A stretch of 64,000 bases of DNA from Streptococcus parasuis (GTDB lineage Bacteria; Bacillota; Bacilli; Lactobacillales; Streptococcaceae). Both the position numbers and the translations under genes were made by a program. This document shows positions 1-8,266 of the stretch, piece after piece (within the stretch, counting starts at the first letter, position 1; each line of letters starts with the position of its first letter). The notes below the pieces were generated by a model that searched no databases, was not told the DNA's origin, and saw only the letters and a list, made by a program, of their open reading frames with translations. The DNA lies in contig NZ_AP024276.1 in assembly GCF_021654455.1 (NCBI RefSeq), positions 682,001 through 746,000 on the forward strand. The letters are read 5' to 3'.

Positions 1-353
1 CCATTGTGGGGGAAAAAGGGATTGCCTTATCTGGTGGACAAAAGCAGCGATTGGCTATGGCACGCGCAATGATTTTAAATCCAGAAATCCTATTGTTAGA
101 TGATTCCTTATCAGCAGTTGATGCCAAGACGGAACATGCTATTATTGAAAATGTCAAGGAGGGCAGGCGAGGTAAAACAACCATTATCACAGCCCATCGT
201 TTATCGGCAGTAGTCCATGCAGATATGATTTTGGTATTAGAGAATGGCCGTATTATTGAACGGGGACGTCACCAAGAATTACTTGAGAAGAAAGGTTGGT
301 ACTATAATACATATAGGATGCAGCAATTGGAAATGGAGGAGTATGATGAATAA
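1..353 (+). CDS. ABC exporter subunit 1, C-terminal part (cut by window start)
   Basis: This is the end of an ATP-binding cassette exporter half-transporter; the membrane domain and Walker A lie before the window. The visible nucleotide-binding domain has the signature LSGGQKQR, a Walker B ILLLDDSLSAVD and the H-loop TAHRLSAV. The residue after the Walker B aspartate is Asp instead of the usual catalytic Glu. A degenerate site of this kind is typical of one half of heterodimeric exporters such as LmrCD or TM287/288. The gene overlaps the next half-transporter by 8 bp, so the two are almost certainly translated together and form the dimer. The substrate cannot be read from the sequence. Confidence 0.9.
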   Translation, partial: IVGEKGIALSGGQKQRLAMARAMILNPEILLLDDSLSAVDAKTEHAIIENVKEGRRGKTTIITAHRLSAVVHADMILVLENGRIIERGRHQELLEKKGWYYNTYRMQQLEMEEYDE

Positions 354-2088
354 GAAAGCACCACAAAATGTCTTTTGGCGGCTATTGTCCTATGTCAAAC
401 CCTATCTATTTCTAACCATCGCTGCCTTAAGTTTTTTATTGTTAACCACAGTTATTCGTAGTATCATTCCCTTGCTGGCATCTTATTTTATTGATCATTA
501 TGTCCATCAAGTAACAGATGGGGTTTTGTTGGTTTTAGGTGGCTATTTTGGTCTGTATATCCTCCAGATGTTGTTTCAGTATATTGGTAATTTTTGGTTT
601 GCTAAGGTTTCTTACAGTATTGTTCGAGATATTCGCCAGGATGCCTTTTCTAAAATGGAATCTTTGGGGATGGCCTATTTTGATCAAACACCGAGTGGTT
701 CGATTGTATCTCGATTGACAAATGATACGGAGAGTATTTCAGAGATGTTTTCTGGGATACTGTCCAGCTTCATTTCCGCTATTTTTGTCGTAGCTGTCAC
801 TTTGTATACCATGTTTGCTCTTGATTGGAAATTAACCAGCCTCATTGTCCTCTTTTTACCAATCATTTTTATATTGGTGAATATGTATCGAAAAAAATCA
901 GCACCCGTTGTGGAAAAAACACGGAGTTTATTGAGTCAAATCAATAGTAAACTTGCTGAGAGTATTGAGGGAATTCGGATTATTCAGGCTTTTAGACAAG
1001 AGGAACGTTTATCTGATGAGTTTGAAGCTATTAATCAAGAACATCTAGCCTTTGCCAGTCGGTCAATGGCTTTGGATAGCCTGTTTTTGCGACCTGCTCT
1101 TTCGCTGATAAAAATACTAGCCTATGCTTTTCTAATGACCTATTTTGGCTTGGATTGGTCAGATGCACCGGTTTCCGCAGGACTCATTTATGCTTTTATC
1201 CAATATGCCAATCGTTTATTTGATCCTCTTTTAGAAGTTACCCAACACTTTTCAACCCTTCAGACTTCTATGGTGTCTGCAGGGCGCGTGTTTACGCTAA
1301 TGGATCAAACGATTGAGGAGCCAAGGCAAGAGAGTACGGATGGGCGAATCACTAAAGGTGATATTGTCTTTGAAGATGTGTCATTTTCTTATGATGGCAA
1401 GCGGAAAATTTTGGATCATGTTTCATTCGAAGTAAAAAAAGGACAAACTATTGCTTTTGTTGGGGCTACAGGATCTGGAAAATCTTCCATAATAAATGTA
1501 TTTATGCGTTTTTATGAATTTCAATCTGGACGAATTCTGATTGATGGTCAAGATATTCGTCAATTTTCGACGCAGGAACTGCGTTCTAATATTGGGCTTG
1601 TATTGCAGGAACCGTTCTTGTATCATGGGACCATTGCATCTAACATTCAAATGTATCAAGATATCAGTCAGGATGACATCATTGAAGCTGCTCGTTTTGT
1701 TGATGCAGCACCATTTATTGAAAAATTACCTAATGGTTACCAACAGCTTGTTACAGAGAGGGGTTCTTCCTTTTCAACTGGGCAACGGCAGTTACTTGCC
1801 TTTGCCAGAACAATGGCTAGCCAGCCCAAAATATTAATTTTAGATGAGGCTACAGCCAATATTGATTCTGAAACCGAGCAGACTGTTCAATATTCTCTTG
1901 AAAAAATGAGAAAAGGTCGGACCACCATTGCAATTGCACATAGACTATCTACGATTCAGGATGCGGATTGCATTTACGTTCTAGATAAAGGAAAAATTAT
2001 TGAATCGGGTAGCCACGACGAATTACTAGCTCTCAAGGGAACCTATCATCGAATGTATGAGCTGCAAGCTGGCCAATTGGCACAGTAG
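346..2088 (+). CDS. ABC exporter subunit 2 (multidrug/lipid type half-transporter)
   Basis: This is a 580-residue half-transporter: an N-terminal six-helix membrane domain (about residues 20-300) followed by one nucleotide-binding domain. Walker A is GATGSGKSS, the signature is the variant FSTGQRQ, Walker B is ILILDEATANID with the catalytic Glu present, and the H-loop is IAHRLS. It therefore carries the canonical catalytic site that the upstream partner lacks, as expected for a heterodimeric exporter. Start choice: GGAGG at 335-339 is 6 nt from ATG 346; an ATG at 343 is also in frame but too close. A longer frame back to 244 lies inside the upstream gene and is not credible. Confidence 0.93.
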   Translation: MNKKAPQNVFWRLLSYVKPYLFLTIAALSFLLLTTVIRSIIPLLASYFIDHYVHQVTDGVLLVLGGYFGLYILQMLFQYIGNFWFAKVSYSIVRDIRQDAFSKMESLGMAYFDQTPSGSIVSRLTNDTESISEMFSGILSSFISAIFVVAVTLYTMFALDWKLTSLIVLFLPIIFILVNMYRKKSAPVVEKTRSLLSQINSKLAESIEGIRIIQAFRQEERLSDEFEAINQEHLAFASRSMALDSLFLRPALSLIKILAYAFLMTYFGLDWSDAPVSAGLIYAFIQYANRLFDPLLEVTQHFSTLQTSMVSAGRVFTLMDQTIEEPRQESTDGRITKGDIVFEDVSFSYDGKRKILDHVSFEVKKGQTIAFVGATGSGKSSIINVFMRFYEFQSGRILIDGQDIRQFSTQELRSNIGLVLQEPFLYHGTIASNIQMYQDISQDDIIEAARFVDAAPFIEKLPNGYQQLVTERGSSFSTGQRQLLAFARTMASQPKILILDEATANIDSETEQTVQYSLEKMRKGRTTIAIAHRLSTIQDADCIYVLDKGKIIESGSHDELLALKGTYHRMYELQAGQLAQ

Positions 2089-2121
2089 CCTGGTTTATAA
2101 TCAACCGTAGGAGGTATTATA

Positions 2122-2796
2122 ATGACTCAACCACATATTCCATCAGTCATGTCAGATTTACGACAAGATATTGTTCAAATGCCCGAGGTTATAAAAGAAT
2201 GTAGTGGTATTCGCATTTACGGACGTCGTATTCGTTCCATATTATTTTCCACCGATGTTTCAATTATTGCTAACCACAATGCAGATGCTATTCTGGCTGT
2301 TTATCCATTTACTCCAATTCCTGCCATTATTAAGAGTATTATGATGGTTGCGTCCGTTCCTGTACTTGCAGGTGTTGGTGGTGGTTTAACAACCGGTATG
2401 CGCTCGGCAAATATGAGTTTATTGTCAGAGTCTGAGGGGGCTTATGCTGTAGTAGTAAATGGACCAACAACGGTTGAAACAATTGAAGAAATCAATAAGG
2501 TCATTGATATTCCGATTATTTATACTGTGGTTTCAGACAAAACGGATATAAAATCTCGTATTGAAGCGGGGGTTGATATCTTGAATGTATCTTGTGGAAC
2601 TGAAACTCCAAAAGTGGTTGCGAAAATCCGTAAAGACTATCCTGATTTTCCTATCATGGCAACTGGTGGACCAACCGAAGAGAGCATTCGTCAAGTTATA
2701 GCAGCAGGAGCAAATGCCATTACCTATACCGCACCAAGTAATGGGGAATTGTTCAAAGGAAAAATGGAAAAATACCGTAAACATGCAGTAGACTAA
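2122..2796 (+). CDS. conserved TIM-barrel protein of unknown function
   Basis: This 224-residue soluble protein has the alternating hydrophobic strand and helix pattern of a beta/alpha barrel. Glycine-rich loops that look like phosphate-binding segments are visible at VLAGVGGGLTTG and at MATGGPTEESI near the C-terminus. Proteins like this are widespread in streptococci and are often labelled only as hydrolase or barrel protein. No catalytic residues can be assigned with confidence. It has a strong ribosome site (AGGAGG) 34 nt after the ABC exporter pair, so it may belong to the same transcript, but no functional link is evident. Confidence 0.8.
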   Translation: MTQPHIPSVMSDLRQDIVQMPEVIKECSGIRIYGRRIRSILFSTDVSIIANHNADAILAVYPFTPIPAIIKSIMMVASVPVLAGVGGGLTTGMRSANMSLLSESEGAYAVVVNGPTTVETIEEINKVIDIPIIYTVVSDKTDIKSRIEAGVDILNVSCGTETPKVVAKIRKDYPDFPIMATGGPTEESIRQVIAAGANAITYTAPSNGELFKGKMEKYRKHAVD

Positions 2797-2849
2797 AACA
2801 GTCTCAGTCTTGCATTCTGTCCTTTTCTGAGTTACAATAGAAAGGCAGA

Positions 2850-2921
2850 CTTCCCTTAGTTAAATGGATATAACAAATTCCTCCTAAGAATTAGTTGCAG
2901 GTTCGATTCCTGCAGGGGAGA
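2850..2921 (+). tRNA. tRNA-Arg (anticodon CCT)
   Basis: The 72 nt fold into a cloverleaf. The acceptor stem CTTCCCT pairs with AGGGGAG (one G-T wobble), followed by discriminator A; CCA is not encoded. The anticodon stem AATTC/GAATT encloses the loop CTCCTAA, giving anticodon CCT at 2883-2885, which reads AGG. The T arm is GCAGG-TTCGATT-CCTGC. Confidence 0.92.
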
Positions 2922-2935
2922 TATAGAAAATAACG

Positions 2936-2970
2936 AAAACCCTTGAAATATTAATATTTTCAAGGGTTTT
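2936..2970 (+). terminator. Rho-independent terminator after tRNA-Arg
   Basis: A 13-bp perfect inverted repeat (AAAACCCTTGAAA / TTTCAAGGGTTTT) starts 15 nt after the tRNA. It is nearly symmetrical and could also work on the other strand. Between here and the ClC stop there is only a short G-rich stretch with a repeated GGGGCAA motif and no gene. Confidence 0.75.
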
Positions 2971-3028
2971 GGTTTGGCTAAAATGTGACTGAGGGGCAAG
3001 AAAGGGGCAAATTATGAATCCAATACTT

Positions 3029-4213
3029 TCATCTCACTTGCTCCCCATAAATAGTCGGTTTTCTGTTTATTAGATAAGCTATGGCATGTACAGGAATGGC
3101 ATAGGGGATTAGGTTGGCTCCAAATACCTCATACCCAATAAATACCGGAGTTAGTAAGGTGTTGGTGGCTGTTCCAAATACGGCACAATACCCAAGGGCT
3201 GCAACAAGTTCAGTTGGTAGTCCTAGTAATCCTGCTAAAACAGCCCCAGCACTTGCTCCAATCGCAAAGAGGGGAGTGACTTCGCCTCCTTGAAAACCTG
3301 CAGCCAAACAAAGACAGGTGAGTAGGAGTTTTAGTAGCCAATCGTAAGCAAACACCTGTTCCCCAGCTAAACTGGCGTCAATCAAATTGGTTCCCAAACC
3401 AGTATAACGACCTTGATGAAAGAAGAATAGTAGAACGGTCAGTCCGACTCCCATGATAGCTATTTTAATGTAAGGATTTGGAAGCCATCGAGTTGAGATA
3501 TTTTTTGCTTGTGCCAAAAACCAGGCAAATAAATTGCCGATGAAACCGAAGCAAAGGGCAATAAATAGCCATTTGAAACTATCTGTAAACTGGAATGAAA
3601 AAGATGAAATAGTGTGGGAAAATTTTTCTAATCCCAATAAATGGGAAGTAGTAGAAGCCGTGAAAGCGGCAACTAGACAATAGGGAAGACTTGTCCAAGA
3701 ATATTGGCCAACGACTAAAACCTCAATGGCAAAGAAACTAGCAGCCAATGGTGTTTGAAATAGCCCAGCAAAACCTGCGGCCATACCAATCTTTGTTATC
3801 ATGTCTTTGGGCAAGTGTGTGAAACCATGTTTTTGTAACCAATGCGAGAGACTGGCACCAAGTTGAACAGCTACCCCCTCGCGACCAACGGAAGCGCCAA
3901 AAAGATGACTGAGCCAAGTTGTAGAGATGATGAGCGGAATGAGAACTGGAGAAATTTGCACATTCTCACCTTGTCCAGCTTTGAAGACTAAGCCCATACC
4001 TGCTTGGACTTCCCTCCCCCATTTTTGATAAATGAAAACAATCAACACACCTGCAAGTGGTAAAAAGGGGATTAGAAAAGTAAAATATTCAGATCGTAAG
4101 TCTCCAACTCCTAGTAGAATTTTTCCAAAAAGTGTGGTGATAATTCCTGCACCGACTCCAATTAAGCTGGAAAAGAAAAGGAGTTGGATGGCTTGTTTCC
4201 TCTTATTCCTCAT
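3029..4213 (-). CDS. ClC-family chloride channel/transporter
   Basis: This 394-residue integral membrane protein has about ten hydrophobic segments. The ClC hallmarks are GREGVAVQ (gating-glutamate region, around residue 110) and GGEVTPLFAIGASAG near residue 310. The family moves chloride, sometimes coupled to protons; some members are fluoride exporters. Which applies here cannot be decided by eye. The start overlaps the end of the chorismate mutase gene by 11 bp, so the two are cotranscribed. It is slightly short for EriC-type proteins and has no C-terminal CBS or TrkA_C domain. Confidence 0.88.
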   Translation of the reverse strand: MRNKRKQAIQLLFFSSLIGVGAGIITTLFGKILLGVGDLRSEYFTFLIPFLPLAGVLIVFIYQKWGREVQAGMGLVFKAGQGENVQISPVLIPLIISTTWLSHLFGASVGREGVAVQLGASLSHWLQKHGFTHLPKDMITKIGMAAGFAGLFQTPLAASFFAIEVLVVGQYSWTSLPYCLVAAFTASTTSHLLGLEKFSHTISSFSFQFTDSFKWLFIALCFGFIGNLFAWFLAQAKNISTRWLPNPYIKIAIMGVGLTVLLFFFHQGRYTGLGTNLIDASLAGEQVFAYDWLLKLLLTCLCLAAGFQGGEVTPLFAIGASAGAVLAGLLGLPTELVAALGYCAVFGTATNTLLTPVFIGYEVFGANLIPYAIPVHAIAYLINRKPTIYGEQVR

Positions 4214-4481
4214 GATTCGCTAGCTTGGAAGATTGATAGGCTCTTGATTGGGCCATCATATCACTAAAGGTTGCTTGAATGGCAGAGCGGTAATCATCCT
4301 TTTGAACTAATTTTCCAACTCTTTCAAGGATAGCTTTTTCTCGGCTGGTATCCAAAACAGGCTTACCTGTTGCTCGTTTATAGGCTGCGACTTGATCAAC
4401 AAGTTCCATTCGTTTTTCCAATAGTGCAACAAGTTCCTCATCAAGCTGATTAATTTGTGAACGAATCATGTCTAAATCCAT
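4203..4481 (-). CDS. chorismate mutase, AroQ class (monofunctional)
   Basis: This 92-residue all-helical protein converts chorismate to prephenate, the branch point to Phe and Tyr. The N-terminal helix (MDLDMIRSQINQLDEEL), followed by LLEKRMELVDQVAAYK with the conserved Arg and Lys, is typical of the AroQ fold, and the later REKAILERV segment also fits. No other shikimate gene lies alongside; it is simply coupled to the ClC gene. The start is set by a GGAGG just upstream on the minus strand. Confidence 0.88.
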   Translation of the reverse strand: MDLDMIRSQINQLDEELVALLEKRMELVDQVAAYKRATGKPVLDTSREKAILERVGKLVQKDDYRSAIQATFSDMMAQSRAYQSSKLANHEE

Positions 4482-4524
4482 AATTAACTCCTCCAGAGAT
4501 TGTTTCAGTTGGTTTTTAGTATAA

Positions 4525-4554
4525 CAAAAAACAAGGCGGAAAACCAGCCTTGTT
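4525..4554 (-). terminator. terminator after rpsN2
   Basis: The inverted repeat AACAAGGC / GCCTTGTT is followed, on the minus strand, by a T run. It separates rpsN2 from the chorismate mutase gene. Confidence 0.75.
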
Positions 4555-4562
4555 AAGAATCT

Positions 4563-4832
4563 TTACCAACTTGCTTTTTTAACCCCAGGGAGTTGACCAA
4601 GATGAGCTAATTCACGGAATGTAATTCGACTCACACCGAATTTTCGCATATAAGCATGCGGACGGCCATCTGTCCGGTCTCTGTATTTCAGCCGATTTGG
4701 ATTTGAGTCGCGAGGCAATTTTCTGAGTGCTTGGTAGTCACCTTTTTCTTTGAGACTTTTTCGCAAATCTGCGTAACGTTCGATTAATTCCAATTGCCTC
4801 TGATAGCGTGCCATTTTTGATTTTTTAGCCAT
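4563..4832 (-). CDS. rpsN2: 30S ribosomal protein S14, zinc-independent form
   Basis: This is 89-residue ribosomal protein S14, which binds 16S rRNA in the small-subunit head. The C-terminal [22 protein letters not shown] is the S14 signature. The zinc-binding C-x2-C pairs of the short, zinc-containing S14 are absent, so this is the longer C-minus paralogue. In Firmicutes this form replaces the zinc form when zinc is scarce, under Zur or AdcR control. An AdcR-type operator sits directly upstream here, which supports that role. It is a single-gene unit with its own promoter and terminator. Confidence 0.93.
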   Translation of the reverse strand: MAKKSKMARYQRQLELIERYADLRKSLKEKGDYQALRKLPRDSNPNRLKYRDRTDGRPHAYMRKFGVSRITFRELAHLGQLPGVKKASW

Positions 4833-4855
4833 AAAATTCTCCTTTTTTTAAAAAC

Positions 4856-4867
4856 TTAACCAGTTAA
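4856..4867 (-). promoter_or_regulatory. AdcR (zinc repressor) operator of rpsN2
   Basis: The site TTAACCAGTTAA fits the published streptococcal AdcR consensus TTAACYRGTTAA exactly. It lies immediately downstream of the -10 box of rpsN2, where a bound repressor would block transcription when zinc is plentiful. Confidence 0.82.
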
Positions 4868-4895
4868 TTATATATCAAAAAAATAAAGATTGCAA
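4867..4895 (-). promoter_or_regulatory. rpsN2 promoter
   Basis: On the minus strand, TTGCAA (4890-4895), a 17-nt spacer and TATAAT (4867-4872) form a good housekeeping promoter. Its -10 box touches the AdcR operator. Confidence 0.75.
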
Positions 4896-4929
4896 ACAAT
4901 AGGTGTACAATCTTAATAAATGGCTAAAA

Positions 4930-4966
4930 GAAAACAGACTAGACCTATTGATAAGCCAGTCTGTTT
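4930..4966 (-). terminator. terminator after flavodoxin gene
   Basis: The inverted repeat AACAGACT / AGTCTGTT has a T-rich tail on the minus strand just after the flavodoxin stop codon. Confidence 0.7.
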
Positions 4967-4971
4967 GTCAA

Positions 4972-5433
4972 TTAATTCAAAGTATCTAATTTTGCAACAA
5001 GGTCAGTTGCGAATTGCTCAAGGTTAACAATATCCTCATCTTCAGCGGCAAGATCTACCTTAACATTTTCGGCACCCTTAGTTGCACCACGTGAACCCAA
5101 CATGACATCGAAGTCGTCTACTGCACTGCAGAAGTCATCATAGAAGGTATCACCAGATCCACACACACCGTACACTTTACCAGTCAAATCTAAGTCAGCT
5201 AAGTCAGCATAGAAATCAACAATTTCATCTGGAAGTTCACCATCTCCACCGTAAGAATAGGTGTAGCTGGCTACCACGATAAGGTCAGCATCCAAGATTT
5301 CTTCTGTTTCAATAGTCGTACATTCGTGAACCTGTACTTCTAAGCCTAACTCTTCTAGCTTACTGGCGACGATGTCAGCGATTTCTTCTGTGTTACCAGT
5401 CATACTAGCGTAAACTATTTTTGCTAGTGCCAT
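4972..5433 (-). CDS. flavodoxin
   Basis: This 153-residue acidic flavodoxin is a small FMN-binding electron carrier in the cytoplasm. The N-terminal phosphate loop reads ASMTGNTEEIAD, and the FMN-edge loops SYTYSYGGDGELPD and VCGSGDTFYDDFCSAVD are clear. Length and acidity are normal for short-chain flavodoxins. I choose the start at 5433 because CCTCC on the plus strand (GGAGG for this gene) lies 6 nt upstream; an upstream in-frame start at 5463 has no ribosome site. It is transcribed divergently from the DHH phosphoesterase gene. Confidence 0.92.
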   Translation of the reverse strand: MALAKIVYASMTGNTEEIADIVASKLEELGLEVQVHECTTIETEEILDADLIVVASYTYSYGGDGELPDEIVDFYADLADLDLTGKVYGVCGSGDTFYDDFCSAVDDFDVMLGSRGATKGAENVKVDLAAEDEDIVNLEQFATDLVAKLDTLN

Positions 5434-5527
5434 AATTTCCTCCAAATTACATAGTAATCCCATTATACCACACTCCTATCATTTTCAAAAGGGGAAGTTT
5501 ATGCTAAAATGATGAAAAGGAGTTGCT

Positions 5528-6472
5528 ATGACAATTTACAGTAAAATTATTGAAAAAATTCAAGAAAACGATACAATCATCATTCATCGCCACAAACGTC
5601 CGGATCCGGATGCCATTGGTAGTCAAGTTGGCTTGCAGAAACTCTTGCAGAAGAATTTTCCTGAAAAAACCATCAAGGTAACCGGTTTTGAGGAACCAAA
5701 TCTTGCTTGGATGTCAGGAATGGACGTAGTTGCAGACCAAGACTATCAAGGAGCCTTGGTTATCGTGACAGACACTGCCAATACAGCGCGTGTGGATGAC
5801 GACCGCTATGTTCAAGGAGATTTCTTGATTAAAATCGATCATCACCCCAACGAAGAGCCTTATGGCGACCTGCTCTGGGTCAATACGGAAGCCAGTTCAT
5901 GCAGTGAAATGATTGCGGAACTGGCCATCCAGAGCCAACTGGAACTAGATGGAGAGATTGCTCGTCTACTCTATGCAGGAATTGTGGGCGATACAGGCCG
6001 CTTTCTCTATCCAGCAACCAGCTCGCGCACCTTTGAGATTGTCGCTCGTCTCCGCCAAGAAGATTTTGACTTTGCAAGGATGTCTCGCCAGATGGATACC
6101 ATTGATTTCAAGATTGCCAAGTTGACAGGTTACGTCTACGACAACTTGGAAGTGGATGAACATGGTGCGGCACGTGTCGTTTTGACACAGGATATTCTCG
6201 AAAAATATGGCGTGACCGATGCGGACACTTCCTTTATCGTAGGTGCACCAGGACGGATTGGAATCGTTCAATCTTGGGGGATTTTTGTGGAACAAACTGA
6301 CGGAAATTACAGAGTCCGTTTGCGCAGTAAGTATCTTCCAATCAACGAGATTGCCAAACGCCACGATGGCGGTGGCCACCCACTAGCAAGTGGTGCTAAC
6401 TCTTATTCACTCTCCGAAAATGAGCAAATATACCAAGAAATCCAAGAGGTAGTGAGGAATGCAAGCAAGTAG
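5528..6472 (+). CDS. DHH/DHHA1 phosphoesterase (NrnA/Pde2 type)
   Basis: This 314-residue soluble enzyme has a DHH domain (PDPDAIGSQ at about 25-33, DTA near 82, IDHH at 103-106) and a DHHA1 domain ending in the GGGHPLASGA motif near residue 285. Relatives degrade very short RNAs and 3'-phosphoadenosine 5'-phosphate (NrnA). In pneumococcus the equivalent Pde2 converts pApA, the breakdown product of c-di-AMP, to AMP. The absence of membrane and PAS segments separates it from GdpP. The window also carries the c-di-AMP synthase cdaA, so a role in that pathway is plausible but inferred. It overlaps apbE by 14 bp. Confidence 0.88.
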   Translation: MTIYSKIIEKIQENDTIIIHRHKRPDPDAIGSQVGLQKLLQKNFPEKTIKVTGFEEPNLAWMSGMDVVADQDYQGALVIVTDTANTARVDDDRYVQGDFLIKIDHHPNEEPYGDLLWVNTEASSCSEMIAELAIQSQLELDGEIARLLYAGIVGDTGRFLYPATSSRTFEIVARLRQEDFDFARMSRQMDTIDFKIAKLTGYVYDNLEVDEHGAARVVLTQDILEKYGVTDADTSFIVGAPGRIGIVQSWGIFVEQTDGNYRVRLRSKYLPINEIAKRHDGGGHPLASGANSYSLSENEQIYQEIQEVVRNASK

Positions 6473-7487
6473 TCGTTCCCTTCGGCTTATGGGCACTGTC
6501 ATTGAAACCAGAATATGGCATCCTCAGGCAGAACCAATTTTGGATCAGGTAGAAGAGCTTCTCTATCTCTATAAGGATCGGTTTTCTGCTAATGATTTGA
6601 CTTCTGAATTGATGGAGGTCAACCTCAATGCTGGTGTTCAGGCGGTTCCTGTTGCCGATGACCTGTATGAATTGATTAAATTGGGCAAAGAACACAGTCT
6701 GGCTCAGGGATCTTTTTTGAATATTACCATTGGTCCCCTTGTGCAAAGCTGGCGGATTGGATTTAGCGATGCCAAACTTCCAACTCAAGAAATGATCAGT
6801 GAAAAACTCCAACTCATCAATCCAAGGGACATTGAGTTAGATGACCAAATGCGAACAGTCTATTTGAGAAAAGAAGGCATGGCGATTGATCTAGGTGCTC
6901 TTGCTAAAGGATATGTAGCAGATAAGATTGTCGACTTCTTGAAAAGAATAGGTGTGGAAGCTGGATTGATTAACCTGGGTGGCAATGTCCTGACCTTTGG
7001 TCAAGCTCCTCACAATGCGGATGGCTATTGGCGAATTGGTATACAGGATCCTCAGAAACTACGTGGTGAAAATGCCCTCGTCCTCAAAATAGGAGAAGAA
7101 TCGGTAGTCACCTCTGGTATTTACGAAAGAACCCTTACCGTGAATGGAAAGACCTATCATCATATTTTGAGTCCTGAGACTGGCTATCCAATCGAGTCGC
7201 AGCTGGCAAGTTTGACCATTGTGTCCAAACAATCTGTTGATGGTGAGATTTGGACGACTCGACTGTTTGGTCAAGAAATAACTCGGATTTATAAGATGGT
7301 AGAAGAAACGGATGGTATCGAAGCGGTTCTGATTGGGCTGGATGGCAGGATTCTAGTGACCTCAGGGCTTTCTGAGAAAGTTCTTGCTGGTAAAGAAAGG
7401 ATTTCTGATAGCTTGGGCAGTCCTTCAAGAGGGGGATTTGGAGCAAGGGTCACATCTGATGTAGCTTCGGGTGCATCAGCACTTTAG
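6459..7487 (+). CDS. apbE: FAD:protein FMN transferase (ApbE family)
   Basis: This 342-residue enzyme transfers FMN from FAD onto a Thr or Ser of target flavoproteins. Family motifs are the N-terminal RLMGTVIETRIW, the FLNITIGPLVQSWRIG segment, AIDLGALAKGYVADKI around residue 145 and LINLGGNV around residue 170. No lipoprotein signal is seen, so a cytoplasmic form is likely. It overlaps the DHH gene and has no separate promoter. The last 25 residues are a Gly/Ser-rich tail (SPSRGGFGARVTSD) that seems unusual for the family; it could be a strain-specific extension or the result of a late frameshift. No obvious flavinylated partner lies nearby. Confidence 0.87.
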   Translation: MQASSRSLRLMGTVIETRIWHPQAEPILDQVEELLYLYKDRFSANDLTSELMEVNLNAGVQAVPVADDLYELIKLGKEHSLAQGSFLNITIGPLVQSWRIGFSDAKLPTQEMISEKLQLINPRDIELDDQMRTVYLRKEGMAIDLGALAKGYVADKIVDFLKRIGVEAGLINLGGNVLTFGQAPHNADGYWRIGIQDPQKLRGENALVLKIGEESVVTSGIYERTLTVNGKTYHHILSPETGYPIESQLASLTIVSKQSVDGEIWTTRLFGQEITRIYKMVEETDGIEAVLIGLDGRILVTSGLSEKVLAGKERISDSLGSPSRGGFGARVTSDVASGASAL

Positions 7488-7638
7488 TTTTTGAAATGGT
7501 TTTTGGGAGTTTTTGAAATTTCCTAAAATAGTTAAAAATTGGTTTAAAAGACTTGCCAGAAGGAAAAACTTTTGGTAAAATTAAATGGTTATAATCTATG
7601 GCTCGAAAAAGAGACCATGGCAGAAAGGAATTTTTATA

Positions 7639-7881
7639 ATGAAAAAAGATATCCATCCAGAATATCGCACTGTTGTCTTCATGGACACAACTACTGGCTA
7701 CAAGTTCCTTAGCGGTTCAACTAAGAAATCTAACGAAACAGTTGAATTCGAAGGTGAAACTTACCCATTGATCCGTGTGGAAATTTCATCAGACTCACAC
7801 CCATTCTATACTGGACGTCAAAAGTTCACTCAAGCAGATGGACGTGTGGATCGTTTCAACAAAAAATACGGTCTCAAATAA
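7639..7881 (+). CDS. rpmE2: 50S ribosomal protein L31 type B
   Basis: This 80-residue protein L31 is of the zinc-free type B class: the N-terminal [16 protein letters not shown] and the C-terminal [16 protein letters not shown] are characteristic, and no CxxC zinc motif is present. The start at 7639 has AGAAAGGA upstream; an earlier in-frame ATG (7585) would add 18 residues foreign to L31. No AdcR box is visible upstream, unlike rpsN2, in line with streptococci using type B as their main L31. Confidence 0.95.
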   Translation: MKKDIHPEYRTVVFMDTTTGYKFLSGSTKKSNETVEFEGETYPLIRVEISSDSHPFYTGRQKFTQADGRVDRFNKKYGLK

Positions 7882-7909
7882 AAAAACAGTCCTTAACGGA
7901 CTGTTTTTT
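7881..7909 (+). terminator. rpmE2 terminator
   Basis: The inverted repeat AAACAGTCC / GGACTGTTT with a six-T tail begins at the stop codon of rpmE2. Confidence 0.88.
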
Positions 7910-8217
7910 CACGAGCTTGAAAACAAAAGAGCGAGTTATGGTCCAGTGGACCATTTTTTCTTTGACTCTAGAAATTGGAGAGGGCTATTTTCGTGCGTGA
8001 TTGCCAAAATGATTGCCATTGGTTTACATACTCATGAATTGGGCAAACTTTTCAGCCGTTTTTTCTTTTGTGTTTTCGTTTTATGGATGTATTACTGTTT
8101 AAAGTAGTGGTTGTTCCGTCAATTGGTTTATTATGCCTTGATGAGATTGAACTAGTTTGAACTTTTACGATTTTGGCTATACATTGCAACTTTTGATTTC
8201 AATGACCAGTCTTTTTT
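7910..8217. other. non-coding stretch between rpmE2 and rodA
   Basis: No credible gene is seen here. A short hairpin with a GTCCAGTGGAC core and T tail (about 7938-7960) may be a second terminator. The same palindromic core recurs in the repeat-rich gap at 38.2 kb. The remainder is AT-rich and leads into the rodA promoter. Confidence 0.5.
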
Positions 8218-8226
8218 TGCTATAAT
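8218..8226 (+). promoter_or_regulatory. rodA promoter (extended -10)
   Basis: TGC directly before TATAAT forms an extended -10 box. The -35 region (TTTCAA, 18 nt upstream) is weak, as is common for extended -10 promoters. Confidence 0.6.
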
Positions 8227-8266
8227 GGAAAGAGTTAGTATTTGAGTTGAAAGTATGAGGTCATTC

